Origin: Streptomyces sp. NBC_00154
Lineage (GTDB): Bacteria; Actinomycetota; Actinomycetes; Streptomycetales; Streptomycetaceae
Reading direction: 5' to 3'
NCBI RefSeq assembly: GCF_026342835.1
Contig: NZ_JAPEMI010000001.1
Coordinates: forward strand, 7,818,501 to 7,882,500
DNA: 64,000 bases
The stretch's first letter is position 1; the number at the start of each line of letters is the position of its first letter. This document shows positions 1 through 8,314 of this stretch, one piece after another. The notes beneath the pieces were generated by a model that did no database searches, had not been told where the DNA came from, and saw only the letters and a list, made by a program, of their open reading frames with translations. The translations under genes were made by a program, and so were the position numbers.

Positions 1-357
1 TATGTCATCGTCTGCACGCTCTGCTCCTGCTACCCGCGGCCGCTGCTCGGCAACTCGCCCGAGTGGTACCGCACGCCCAACTACCGGCGCAGGGTGGTGC
101 GGCACCCGCGCGGTGTGCTCGCCGAGTTCGGCACCTACATGCCGGCCGACGTTGAGATCCGAATCCAGGACTCCAACCAGAAGCACCGCTTCATGGTGCT
201 GCCGATGCGTCCGGAGGGCACGGAGGGCTGGTCCGAGGACGAGCTGACGCAGATTGTCACCCGTGACTGCATGATGGGCGTCGCGCTGCCTCGGCCCGGA
301 GTGACGGAAAACGTCACGGCCGACCGGGTCCGCAAGGCGCAGCGAGGATCGCACTGA
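1..357 (+). CDS. Cobalt-type thiocyanate hydrolase gamma / nitrile hydratase alpha-type subunit (5' end outside window)
   Basis: Metal-binding subunit of the nitrile hydratase superfamily, which hydrates nitriles or thiocyanate. The frame opens before the window. Near the edge it shows the metal-claw motif V-C-T-L-C-S-C (visible residues 4-10). Thr between the first two Cys is typical of cobalt enzymes and Ser of iron enzymes. The motif is followed by YPRPLLG, SPEWYRTPNYRR, DSNQKHRFMVLPMRPEGTEGW and IVTRDC, all characteristic of the family. From memory this resembles the gamma subunit of Thiobacillus thioparus thiocyanate hydrolase more than two-subunit nitrile hydratases, but substrate cannot be decided. 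The stop is one base before the ATG of the next subunit gene, so the two are probably translated together. The Co permease and cbtBA nearby fit a cobalt enzyme. Confidence 0.85.
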   Translation, partial: YVIVCTLCSCYPRPLLGNSPEWYRTPNYRRRVVRHPRGVLAEFGTYMPADVEIRIQDSNQKHRFMVLPMRPEGTEGWSEDELTQIVTRDCMMGVALPRPGVTENVTADRVRKAQRGSH

Positions 358-358
358 C

Positions 359-769
359 ATGGCGGACACCGGCAAGCACGACCGGTCCGCGGTCGTCGCG
401 AAGGTCGACCCATCCCTGCTGACCACTCGCGTTGAGGTGCTCGAAGATCTCGCCTCCCGCGAGGACCATGTGTGGTCGGCACTCACCGAGAAGTGGTCGG
501 TCAGCAACCCCACACCGCCGTGGAAGAGCAGTCTCGACGGCATGTGTGACGCACTCGACGAGGCTTCCTGCGCGCACCTGGGGGTCGTCTCGTCGTTCGA
601 GGAGCGCCGCAATGAGGAAGACGCGCTCTCTCAAGGGCGGTACATCGACTTGCCGTTCCCCGAGAGCCAGTTGGTCGCGTTGGCCCACTCGCTGATCTGG
701 CGGGGCGTCATCGGCGAGGACGCGCTGCGCGACCGCATGGTGACGGTGCGGGAGCGCCTTGAGGCCTGA
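359..769 (+). CDS. Thiocyanate hydrolase beta-like (nitrile hydratase beta N-terminal type) small subunit
   Basis: 136-aa protein starting one base after the stop of the metal-binding subunit, with a GAGG ribosome site 12 bases upstream of the ATG. The C-terminal half (WKSSLDGMCDALDEA, then EERRNEEDALSQGRYIDLPFPESQL, then RDRMVTVRERL) matches in spacing and pattern the second small subunit at 2188-2526 and the beta subunit of thiocyanate hydrolase, which corresponds to the N-terminal half of nitrile hydratase beta. It probably pairs with the gamma/alpha-type chain in the enzyme. The third subunit (C-terminal half of nitrile hydratase beta) is not visible here and may lie left of the window. 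Confidence 0.7.
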   Translation: MADTGKHDRSAVVAKVDPSLLTTRVEVLEDLASREDHVWSALTEKWSVSNPTPPWKSSLDGMCDALDEASCAHLGVVSSFEERRNEEDALSQGRYIDLPFPESQLVALAHSLIWRGVIGEDALRDRMVTVRERLEA

Positions 770-900
770 CGTCGTGCGCGAGGGTCGGACCGACGAACAC
801 GCCGGACCGACGAACACGCCGGACCGACCCTCGCGCAGGCCCGCGCAGGCCGCCCGGGTAGCGCCGTGCGACGTACTGCCGCTTCCCTGCTCGACTGCGG

Positions 901-1895
901 GTGAGTGATTATCACGCCGACGAACCCCGACGCGGCGGCCGACCGGAGGCGCCCGCCCGTTGCCGGTGCCGGCGGGCCAACCTGTATCCGGCAGACGCGG
1001 GGCTGAACCTGCCCGTGCACCGGCACTCCCTCGTGCTGCGGAAACTCGCGGTCCAGCAGGCGGTACGGGGATCGTTCGACAACGCGCACGCGATGCTCAC
1101 CGAGCAGTGCGGGCCGGTGATCGGAAAGCGGCAGATCGAGGAGAACACCGTGGCCGCCGCCCGCGACATCGACACCTTCTACACCTCCCGTGCCCCGGTG
1201 GCCTGCACCGATGACACTCTGCTGGTGATCACCTCGGACGCCAAGGGCGTGGTGATGCGCCCCGAGGCCCTGCGCGAAGCGACCCGCAAGGCCGCCGAGA
1301 GTAAAGGCGGCAACACCTTCGCCACCCGGCTGGCCAGCGGAGAGAAACATGGACGTAAACGGATGGCGACTCTGGCCGCCGTCTACGACACCGACCCCGT
1401 CCCCCGCCAGGCCCACGACGTGTTCACTCTCCCCACCCCCACCCCCACCCCCACCGACGGCGACGGCAACGGATCGGAAGGAGCGAAGGGCAAGGCAGCC
1501 CGCGTCAAGGGCCCGGTGGCCTTCAACAAGTGGCTGACCGGCTCGGTCGTCGAGGGCACCGAGGAGGTGATCACAGACGCCTTCGACCAGGCCGATCAGC
1601 GTGATCCCGTCCGTCGCCGCACCTGGCTGGTCCTGGTCGACGGGGCCCCGCACCAGATCGACGTCATCCGCGCCGAGGCCAAGCGCCGCAAGGCGAAGAT
1701 CCACATCTTGATCGACATCATCCATGTCGTTGAGTACTTATGGTGTGCGACCTGGGCGTTTCATGCCAGCGGTGACACCGGTGCCGAGCGGTGGGTCGTC
1801 GAGAAGGCCCTGTTGATCCTTCAGGGCCGGAGTCAGGACGCCGCTGCCAAGATCATCACCCAGGCCGACGAGGCCGATCTCACGCCCGAACAACG
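901..1895 (+). pseudogene. ISKra4-family transposase, internal fragment
   Basis: Long frame with ISKra4-type blocks: NLYPADAGLNLP, GKRQIEENTVAAARDIDTFY, DDTLLVITSDAKGVVMRPEAL, a T/P-rich linker near 1430-1460, LVLVDGAPHQIDVIRAEAKR and IDIIHVVEYLWCA. The same blocks occur in the transposase at 16574-17875. The N-terminal third is missing, and the C-terminal part (the ITGARWGL-type region) is replaced at about 1895-1905 by the second metal-binding subunit remnant. The continuous frame 901-2526 is therefore a chance fusion of three things, not one protein. Confidence 0.85.
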
Positions 1896-1898
1896 CAA

Positions 1899-2191
1899 TG
1901 GCATGTCCCCGGACTGGTACCGCACCCCCAGCTTCCGGCGACGGTTGGTGCGCTATCCCCGGGAGGTGCTGGCGGAGTTCGGCCTGCACTTGCCGTCGGA
2001 GGCAGGTGCGGGTCCACGACTCCAACCAGAAGTCGCGGTTCATGGTGATGCCCATGCGCCCGGAGGGCACCGAGGGGTGGAGCGAGGAGCAGCTGGCCTC
2101 GATCGTCACCCGCGACACCATGATCGGTGTGGCGCTGCCCCAGGCCGACTGGACGGCCACCGAGGCGCCATCCACCGGAGGTACGCGATGA
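1899..2191 (+). pseudogene. Second thiocyanate hydrolase gamma-like subunit, 3' remnant with 2-bp deletion
   Basis: Starts mid-protein at SPDWYRTPSFRRRLVRYPREVLAEFG, parallel to the first copy, so the half carrying the Cys metal claw is gone. Aligning the copies (PADVEIRIQD against PSE?QVRVHD) puts a net 2-bp deletion near 2002. After it the frame shifts to QVRVHDSNQKSRFMVMPMRP and runs to the TGA at 2189-2191. The sequence has diverged from copy 1 (for example RDT for RDC), so this is an old paralogue rather than a recent duplication. It can no longer make a metal centre. Confidence 0.8.
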
Positions 2192-2526
2192 TCGGGAGCA
2201 CCCGGCCGGAAGAGGCCGTCGTGGAGATCCTCGGCAGCGTCGGGCAGCGCACCGACAGTAACCTGCCGGAGCTGGACCGCACCTCCTCGCCGTGGGAGTC
2301 CAGCATGCAGGCGACCTGCGAGTGCCTGTCCTGGCGGGGCACGCTGGACAATCTGGAGCGCCGCCACGAGGAGGACCGCCTCGGCGAGAGCGTGTACGTC
2401 GGCTACCCGGTCCATGCGCGGTCGGCCCTGACGGTCACCCACTCCCTCATCTCCAAGGGCATCCTGGACTCCCAGGAGATCAAGGCGAAGATGAAGGAGG
2501 TCCGGGCCCGGCTGGAGGACATCTGA
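2188..2526 (+). CDS. Second thiocyanate hydrolase beta-like small subunit
   Basis: 112 aa; the ATG at 2188 overlaps the stop of the broken metal subunit as ATGA, so it was translationally coupled to it. Contains WESSMQATCECLSWRG, ERRHEEDRLGESVYVGYP and KAKMKEVRARLEDI, collinear with the product of 359-769 and with thiocyanate hydrolase beta (the TCECL-WRG block is especially close from memory). The frame itself is intact, but its partner subunit and upstream expression signals were destroyed by the ISKra4-associated deletion, so it is probably silent or expressed without a partner. Confidence 0.7.
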   Translation: MIGSTRPEEAVVEILGSVGQRTDSNLPELDRTSSPWESSMQATCECLSWRGTLDNLERRHEEDRLGESVYVGYPVHARSALTVTHSLISKGILDSQEIKAKMKEVRARLEDI

Positions 2527-2878
2527 GCCGCCGGCCGCCGGAGACGGGCGGGGCCAGGAGGTGCGCAGCCTCCTGGCCCCGCCCGCACCCCCGCCGTCGA
2601 GCTGGTGATCACCACTGCTCCCAACCAGTGCGCTGAGAATGCCGCAGGCCATGAAGACGGCGCCGCCGGAGCCGGGCGCCACGGGGCCGCACTCCGGTGA
2701 ACGGGGCTGTCCCCGACCACCAGTTCGCCCGCCGCACTCCCCATCAGTTTTCTCCGAGCCCAGTCCGGAATTTTCCGGAAGCCGTGACCTGCCCCTTCCG
2801 GAGCAGTCCGGATGGCGGGCTGACGGACCCGGTACGACAATTACGGAAACCAGCCGGGAAAAGATCGAGGCAGATAAA

Positions 2879-3193
2879 ATGAGCCAGTTCGAAAAACGAC
2901 TCGCCTGCGTCGTCGCAGCCGACGGATCGGTGGTCCGCGGTTACCTAATCGAGGAATGCGAATACGACGGAGCGAACGAGTACACCCTCACCTGGGGGGT
3001 CCCGCTGCGAGGCAGCGAGGCGAAGACGAACTTCGCGGGGACTATCGGGAGCGCGGAGGACGAGCCGGTGCTGCCTGGACTGGTCACCGTGCGGCTGGGA
3101 CCGGCCGACAACCAGATGAGGGTCTGCACCTTCGACGCGGGTGGCAAACCGGCGGCCCGACCCTTCCACATCGCCTGCTTCAGGGACAGGTGA
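2879..3193 (+). CDS. Small acidic protein of unknown function next to the cobalt enzyme genes
   Basis: 104 aa. The ATG at 2879 is chosen because a GAGG ribosome site lies at about 2867-2870 and the longer upstream reading is compositionally odd. No family recognised. It has three Cys (RLACVVAADG, ECEYDG, MRVCTFDAGG) plus a fourth near the end (HIACFRDR), and alternating polar and hydrophobic stretches suggesting a beta fold. It lies between the hydratase genes and a ferredoxin, so an enzyme-maturation or regulatory role is possible, but that is only guilt by association. Confidence 0.6.
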   Translation: MSQFEKRLACVVAADGSVVRGYLIEECEYDGANEYTLTWGVPLRGSEAKTNFAGTIGSAEDEPVLPGLVTVRLGPADNQMRVCTFDAGGKPAARPFHIACFRDR

Positions 3194-3664
3194 GCTCCCC
3201 CGGCCCCGGGCGGCCGGGCCGCGAGCCCCGCTCCCCGGGTACGGCCCTGTGCCGCCCGGTACAGATCCGCCGCACACACCTGTACACGTCCGCCTCCGGC
3301 GGCACCACTCGCCGCCGGTGCCGCCCCGGGCAGACCGCGGGCCCGGCCACCCGGACCACCGCCCTCCACCCGCTTTCGGGCCCGGCAGGCGGTCCCCGGC
3401 CGTTGCGCGCCCCGTACCGGCCCGATCCGCCTCGTCCCTCCGGGGATTTCCAGTGATCCGCCACCAACGGGCCCGGGCCGCGCCGCGCGGTCTTCAACCG
3501 TCCCCTCCCGGGCGCTCGGCGCTGCGAAGGAGACCGGGTCCGCCCGGGGAGACGCACGGCGCGGAGCGCCGCCGGCCGGCCGGCGAAGCAAGCCGCCCGG
3601 CCCCACCACAGAGGAACGAACCCTCGGCAGCGGAATACTGGGCAGCAGGGGAGAGGGACCGGCC
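3194..3664. other. Gene-free stretch
   Basis: 471 bases of extremely GC-rich sequence. Open frames on both strands have no recognisable domains and look like composition artefacts. No RNA gene or repeat recognised. Confidence 0.5.
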
Positions 3665-4072
3665 GTGCGCCCCGAGGAGGTGAGGCCGGCTCCCACCGCC
3701 GACCGAGGGCGGCTTCCCACCGTGATTGTGTGCAGGGGTTGCTGCTGCGGTACGGCGAAGGTGCCCGGAGTGGAGCACGAGGCCCAACTGGCCGACCTCT
3801 CGCGAGGGCTGCGGGGCATCGCGACCGTGCGCACCGCTCCTTGCCTGGGCCTGTGCGAGGAGGCCAACCTGATCGTCCTGCAACCGGCGCCGGCCGGCCG
3901 TGCGGCGGGCGGGCGGCCCGTGTGGCTCGGCTGCGTACGGGAGCCGGACACCGTCGCCGACGTGATCGCGTGGGTCCGGGCCGGCGGACCGGGACAGGCC
4001 GCCGTCCCGCTGGGGCTCGTCCACCTGGTCGTCCGGCCGCCCGGCAGGACCCTCCGCATGGCCGTCCGGTGA
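3665..4072 (+). CDS. Thioredoxin-like [2Fe-2S] ferredoxin-domain protein (copy 1)
   Basis: About 135 aa from the GTG at 3665; GTG 3680 or GTG 3722 are alternatives. Carries VCRGCCCGTAKVPG and CLGLCEEANLIVLQP, the two Cys clusters expected for a thioredoxin-fold [2Fe-2S] ferredoxin domain, then a GRPVWLGCVREPDTVADVIAWVRAGGPG tail shared with the protein at 5765-6157. The two paralogues flank the Ni/Co permease. Small ferredoxin-like proteins of this type are found with cobalt and cobalamin genes, so a redox or metal-handling role is plausible; the substrate is unknown. Confidence 0.8.
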   Translation: MRPEEVRPAPTADRGRLPTVIVCRGCCCGTAKVPGVEHEAQLADLSRGLRGIATVRTAPCLGLCEEANLIVLQPAPAGRAAGGRPVWLGCVREPDTVADVIAWVRAGGPGQAAVPLGLVHLVVRPPGRTLRMAVR

Positions 4073-4584
4073 GCCCCCGGCTCCCGTCGGCACCCCTGCC
4101 TGCGGCACCTGCCGATCCGGCGCGCATGCCGGGAGCGGGAACGCCGCAGCGCGTCCGGCAGCAGGCGCCGCCGGGTCCGCCGGCGGAGCGGCTCAGTCGG
4201 GCGGGCGGTTGCGGCGCCAGGTGACGAGCAGTATCACCAGGACGGCCAGGCCCGACGCGGCCAGAGCGGCGCCGCCGAACGCCGTCGTCAGCCGGTCATG
4301 GTCGGTAGCGGGCCCGGACGGCGGTCGGTGATGGCCCGTCGGACGTCTGCACCGCAGTACCGGTACCGCAGCGGTCCGCTGCCGGGGCACCCGCTGGGGG
4401 CGTCCGCCCGCGGCAGGTGGGCGGCAGCACGCACGGAAACTGGCCTGATACCACGTCCCCTGTCGGCGTATCAGATGTTCAAGGAATCCATTCCATGCAT
4501 TACGTTGTTCCAAGGGCAGGCTTCGCAACGGTTCGGAGGAGGACTCCCTCCTCTCCACGGAATGATCTTTCTGGAGTGGCCGCG
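4073..4584. other. Intergenic region upstream of the Ni/Co permease
   Basis: No secure gene. On the minus strand 4193-4305 reads as a single hydrophobic segment followed by WRRNRPPD and a stop, possibly the tail of a lost membrane protein. The segment at about 4440-4580 is less GC-rich than its surroundings and probably holds the permease promoter. I did not find cobalamin-riboswitch boxes here. Confidence 0.4.
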
Positions 4585-5742
4585 ATGACGATCAAAGTCC
4601 CCCGAATCCATTCGTCCCCGCCGCCCGGCGGCTCCGTTGCGACCGGGCCCGGCCGTGCTTCCGGCTATCGGATAAGAGTCGTTGGGGTCTTCCTCGTCAT
4701 CGGTGCGCTGCATGTGTTCGGTTGGGGCACCATGGCACTTGTCGTGATTCCTGCCCATCTCTCCCTGGACTCACAGGTATTCGGTCTCGGCATCGGTGTG
4801 ACCGCATACACTCTCGGCCTGCGCCACGCATTCGATGCGGATCATTTGGCCGCGATCGACAACACCACCAGGAAGCTGCTGAACGACACCGGGAGGAATC
4901 CGGTCTCGGTCGGTTTCTGGTTCGCTATGGGGCATTCCGTGGTCGTTCTCCTGCTGGCCGCTCTCATTGCCGCCGGGATCCGCGCGACGGGAGCGCTTAC
5001 CTCCGAGGGCTCCGGCCTGCATCGGGCTTTCGGGACGGCAGGCACCGTGCTGGCCGGTTCCTTCCTCTATGCCATCGGGGTGCTCAACCTGGTGGTCCTG
5101 CAGGGGATCACTAGGATCTTCCGCCGCATGCGGAGCGGTGAGTTCAACGAGGACGAGCTCGAGGAACAGCTCAGCAAGCGAGGGCTGCTCAACCGGTTCC
5201 TCAACGGGCTCACAAAGTCGATCCGGCACCCCTGGCAGATGTTCCCGCTGGGCCTGCTCTTCGGCCTGGGCTTCGACACGGCCACCGAGGTGACGATGCT
5301 GGTGCTGGCCGGAGCCGGGGCCGCGAGCGGCCTTCCGTGGTACGCCATCCTCGTGCTTCCGGTGCTCTTCGCAGCCGGCATGACCCTGCTCGACACGCTC
5401 GACGGCCTGTTCATGAGCGCCGCCTACGGATGGGCGTTCGCAAAACCGATCCGCAAGTTGTACTACAACATCACCATCACGGGGTTCTCGGTCGCCATCG
5501 CGCTGATCATCGGCACCATCGAGTGGATGACCGTGGTCCACGACGACCTGGGGATGAGCGACCCGGTCAGCAGCTGGGTCTCCTCACTCGACCTGAACAA
5601 CGTGGGATTCATCATCGTCGGGATCTTCGCCGTCGTCTGGATCGGGGCCGTCGCCTACTGGAAGGTGGGGAAGGTCGAGCAGAAGTACTGCTCGGCCGCG
5701 GACTCGTCGGCCCTCGCCCCTGACGCCGCCTCCGGTCCCTGA
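4585..5742 (+). CDS. HoxN/HupN/NixA-type nickel/cobalt permease
   Basis: 385-aa multi-spanning membrane protein. All four NiCoT signature regions are visible: RHAFDADHLAAIDN (residues about 80-93, metal-binding His/Asp), GFWFAMGHSVVVLLL, LGLGFDTATEVTMLVLA, and GMTLLDTLDGLFM. ATG 4585 is preceded by CTGGAG and gives a typical family length; earlier starts would add an unlikely tail. It imports Ni2+ or Co2+ across the cytoplasmic membrane. Given cobalt-type hydratase genes upstream and cbtBA downstream, cobalt is the likely ion, as with NhlF beside Rhodococcus nitrile hydratase. The stop lies only 22 bases from the convergent ferredoxin stop. Confidence 0.92.
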   Translation: MTIKVPRIHSSPPPGGSVATGPGRASGYRIRVVGVFLVIGALHVFGWGTMALVVIPAHLSLDSQVFGLGIGVTAYTLGLRHAFDADHLAAIDNTTRKLLNDTGRNPVSVGFWFAMGHSVVVLLLAALIAAGIRATGALTSEGSGLHRAFGTAGTVLAGSFLYAIGVLNLVVLQGITRIFRRMRSGEFNEDELEEQLSKRGLLNRFLNGLTKSIRHPWQMFPLGLLFGLGFDTATEVTMLVLAGAGAASGLPWYAILVLPVLFAAGMTLLDTLDGLFMSAAYGWAFAKPIRKLYYNITITGFSVAIALIIGTIEWMTVVHDDLGMSDPVSSWVSSLDLNNVGFIIVGIFAVVWIGAVAYWKVGKVEQKYCSAADSSALAPDAASGP

Positions 5743-5764
5743 ACCGCCCCTGTGCCGCACAGGT

Positions 5765-6157
5765 TCAGTTGCCGAGAGCCTGTCGTATGCGGCGGGACGG
5801 GGTGAAGGTGTAGAGGTCGAGGATGTCGGGCGGGTCAGCGAGGCCGGGTCCGCCCGCCCGGACCCAGGCGGTGATGTCCGCCGCCGCGTCGGGGTCGTTG
5901 ACTAGCCCCAGCCAGACCGGGCGACCGCCGGCCCTGCGGCCGCCGGCGGAAGGCTGGATGACTATCACGTTGGCGCGCTCGCAGGCGTCCAGGCAGCCCG
6001 TGGGCCGCACATTGGCGACCCCCGCCAGCGAGGCGCGCAGATCCGCGAGCTGCGCGGCGTGGTCCAGACGGGGGACCTTGGCGGTGCCGCAGCAGCAGCC
6101 GCGGCAGACCGTGACGGTGCAGCGGGCGACCGCCCCCGCCTTGCTGGTGGCGGCCAT
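5765..6157 (-). CDS. Thioredoxin-like [2Fe-2S] ferredoxin-domain protein (copy 2)
   Basis: 130 aa, convergent with the permease. Shares with copy 1 the TVCRGCCCGTAKVP block, CLDACERANVIVIQP, GRRAGGRPVWLG and AWVRAGGPG. The start at ATG 6157 (MAATSKAG) places the first Cys cluster near residue 18, as in copy 1; a longer reading to 6232 adds an Arg/His-rich tail without support. Lies between the permease and the broken metal P-type ATPase. Confidence 0.8.
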   Translation of the reverse strand: MAATSKAGAVARCTVTVCRGCCCGTAKVPRLDHAAQLADLRASLAGVANVRPTGCLDACERANVIVIQPSAGGRRAGGRPVWLGLVNDPDAAADITAWVRAGGPGLADPPDILDLYTFTPSRRIRQALGN

Positions 6158-6198
6158 GAGGGCGTCCCTGGCTGGAAGTCGGGCGTGGCTGTGCCTGC

Positions 6199-7156
6199 TC
6201 ACTGGACCCCTTCGATGCCGGCCCGCTTCCACGCCGCGTCGCGCAGCAGTCGCAGTCCGTTGAGGCCGACGATGACGGTGGAACCCTCGTGCCCGAGGAC
6301 GCCGAGTGGCAGCGGCAGGTGACCGGCCAGGTCCCAGACGACCAGGCCGGAGATGAACACCGAGGCGAGCACCAGGTGCTGCACCACCAAGCGCCTCGCC
6401 GCGCGGGACAGGGTGACCACCTTGGGGACGGTGGCGAGTTCGTCGCGCACGATCACCGCGTCCGCGGGTCCCAGAGCGAGGTCGGAGCCGGCCCAGCCCA
6501 TGACGAAGCCGGTGTGTGCGGCTGCGAGTGCGAGGGCGTCCTTGACGCCGTCATCGATCACCAGGCCCCTGCACCCGGCCTTCTCCTGGTCCTGAACCGC
6601 CGTGACCTTGTCCTGCGGCAACAGGCCCGCGCGGACGTCGGTGATGCCGACCGCGCCCGCCAGGCGCGCGGCCGGGCGCAGATTGTCACCGGTCACGAGC
6701 ATCGGGGCGCGCCTGGTCAGCGACGCCAGGGCGGTGACGGTCGCGGTGGCCTCCGGTCGCAGGCAGTCGGCGATACCTAGGATCCCGACCGGGACACGAT
6801 CACCCGCGAAGATGACGATCAGCAGCGCACCGTCCATCACCTGCCCGATCGAGGCCGCACCGACGCCGCGACGATCACCAGCAGGTCCACTTCGAGGGTC
6901 TTCTCGCGCAGCGCCTGCAGGCCCGCCCAGGCCGGCTCCCACCCGCCGGTGACGTAGGCGATCGCATACAGCGGACCCCAGGCCCAGGCGGTGGCGCCGA
7001 GCAACTGCAGCGGCAGCGCGAGAGTGAACGTGACGATGGCGGCGGCTGCCCAACGAGCCTCGGCCAGCGCGAACACCCGTGTGCGCCGCCTGGGGGGGCG
7101 GCCGGTTCGCTCGGGGCCGCGGCCGTGACCGGGCGCTCGGTGAGGGTGTCAGACAT
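6199..7156 (-). pseudogene. Ni/Co-type heavy-metal P-type ATPase, decayed
   Basis: Pieces of a P1B-type metal exporter in three frames. The N-terminus (MSDTLTERPVTAAA, from 7156) is followed by a transmembrane part (residues read at 7076-6860, ending KTLEVDLLVIVAA), then GAASIGQVMDGALLIVIFA joined directly to GDRVPVGILGIADCLRPEA. The segment that should carry the phosphorylated Asp (DKTGT), the transmembrane CPC/SPC-type motif and most of the ATP-binding domain is missing. The hinge motif GDGxND reads DDGVKD. Two frame changes, a large internal deletion and altered catalytic residues make it non-functional. The tail (ADAVIVRDEL, GHEGSTVIVGLNGLRLL) identifies the family. Confidence 0.85.
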
Positions 7157-7212
7157 GGGCGGTGGTGTTCCTCCTCCCAGGCAGGGACGACCCAGCAACC
7201 ATACAGGAACAC

Positions 7213-7228
7213 ATGAACAGCTCTTCAT
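7213..7228. promoter_or_regulatory. Probable ArsR/NmtR operator
   Basis: The divergent gap between the metal ATPase remnant and the ArsR-type regulator holds ATGAACAGCTCTTCAT, an imperfect palindrome (14 of 16 positions) with ATGAA/TTCAT half sites typical of SmtB/ArsR/NmtR operators. Confidence 0.6.
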
Positions 7229-7249
7229 TACCTTCGTAGAGTGGTTGGC

Positions 7250-7558
7250 ATGGGCTATGGAGTCGTCACCCCCGCCGAGAACACCGTTCCTCGCGCTCGC
7301 CTGGATGCGGGCAATGCCGTGAAGGTCGCCACGACCCTACAAGCACTGGCGACCCCGTCCCGGCTGCTGATTCTGGCCCGCCTGCGGGAGGGGCCGCTGC
7401 CGGCCACCGAGTTGGCCGCCGAGGTCGGCATGGAGCAGTCCGCCTGCTCCCACCAGCTACGACTGCTGCGCAACCTCGGCCTGGTCGTCGGCGAACGCCA
7501 CGGGCGCTCCGTGGTCTACGCGCTGTACGACCACCATGTAGCCGAGCTCCTGGACTAG
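7250..7558 (+). CDS. NmtR-like ArsR/SmtB metalloregulator, C-terminally truncated
   Basis: 102-aa winged-helix protein. The start MGYGVV and the core TLQALATPSRLLILARLREGPLP, MEQSACSHQLRLLRNLGLV and SVVYALYDHHVAELLD closely follow the Mycobacterium Ni/Co sensor NmtR. The alpha5 Asp and His (LYDHH) are kept. An in-frame TAG after ELLD and an 11-bp imperfect tandem duplication (about 7552-7572) then cut off the C-terminal helix; its remains, AVYRIAHLCLG, are readable in another frame from 7570. NmtR's later tail His ligands are lost from the protein and the N-terminal His3 is Tyr. DNA binding may survive, but metal sensing is probably impaired. Confidence 0.8.
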   Translation: MGYGVVTPAENTVPRARLDAGNAVKVATTLQALATPSRLLILARLREGPLPATELAAEVGMEQSACSHQLRLLRNLGLVVGERHGRSVVYALYDHHVAELLD

Positions 7559-7979
7559 GCCCGGACTAGGCCGTCTATCGCATCGCTCACCTGTGCCTGG
7601 GCCTGGTCGACGTCCCCGAGGCCGACGCCGGCGACTGACGGCAGATCGACTGTCCAGGGGGATGTCCGCGATCCCTCATTTGGGGTGGCGCGCCGTCGAC
7701 GGCGGTGGCGGGGATGGTCGCCTCCGGACTGCTCGGACTCGCCCCAGGGCGTGTGGGCACCGAAGAGGATGGACGCACGTCCGACGCGCTGCCTGCGCAC
7801 CTGACCGGCGGCCAACAAACCCGGCTGGACACCGCTCACCCGTTGACATCCCCGCGCTCGGCGGCAGTCGGAAATATCGGGCAGGCCGGGGCGACGGGCA
7901 TGGGGCAAGCGCCGATCGGGAGAAGTGGGTCAAGTCAGGCCGTAGCCTGCCGTGTCCGGTCCCCGGGCCGTCGGACAGG
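7559..7979. other. Regulator tail remnant and unassigned sequence
   Basis: 7570-7638 reads as the displaced NmtR-like C-terminus (AVYRIAHLCLGLVD). The rest has no recognisable gene on either strand. Confidence 0.5.
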
Positions 7980-8314
7980 ATGGCCGCCGTGCCCACACCT
8001 CCGGAGTCCGCCCGGCTCTCGCTCGAGCAGCGCCTTGGCGAGCACGCCCGCACCGCCTGGCGGCAACTGACACTACTGCACGTCCGCCACCGCGGGGCCT
8101 CGCCTATGTGGAGACGGAACTGGCCGACGGCGAGGCGGTCAAGCTGATGCGCCTGCGCTACGGCGGAACCATCAGCAGGTGGGGCATCGCCCTCTACTAC
8201 GCCGGCAGCGACCGCTACGAAGAATCCCTGCTGTCCACCCGCACCTTTGCCGACAGTCCCGAAGACGCCCTCAACTGCGCCTGCCGGCTCCACCTCGCTG
8301 CCCACGGCATCTGA
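7980..8314 (+). pseudogene. Hypothetical protein with a frameshift
   Basis: From ATG 7980 the frame reads MAAVPTPPESARLSLEQRLGEHA up to about 8095. The sensible continuation then moves to another frame (AYVETELADGEAVKLMRLRYGG, LYYAGSDRYEESLL, ALNCACRLHLAAHGI, stop at 8314). Joined, this makes a protein of about 110 aa. Family not recognised. A one-base change near 8095 explains the break; a sequencing error cannot be excluded. Confidence 0.5.

Noticed and set aside
1430..1460. CCCCCAC repeats as a possible microsatellite or CRISPR-like feature
   Set aside because: They code for the T/P-rich linker of the transposase fragment; no spacer structure. No CRISPR array was seen anywhere in the window.
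631..1725. Long minus-strand frame opposite the ISKra4 fragment
   Set aside because: Glycine/valine-rich translation with no domains; shadow of the plus-strand transposase frame in high-GC DNA.
3194..4127. Several long overlapping minus-strand frames
   Set aside because: Arg/Pro/Gly-rich translations opposite the ferredoxin gene and the GC-rich spacer; no start signal or domain.
4440..4584. Second metal or B12 riboswitch upstream of the Ni/Co permease
   Set aside because: None of the B12 core boxes, and no obvious NiCo-type stem arrangement, could be found by eye.
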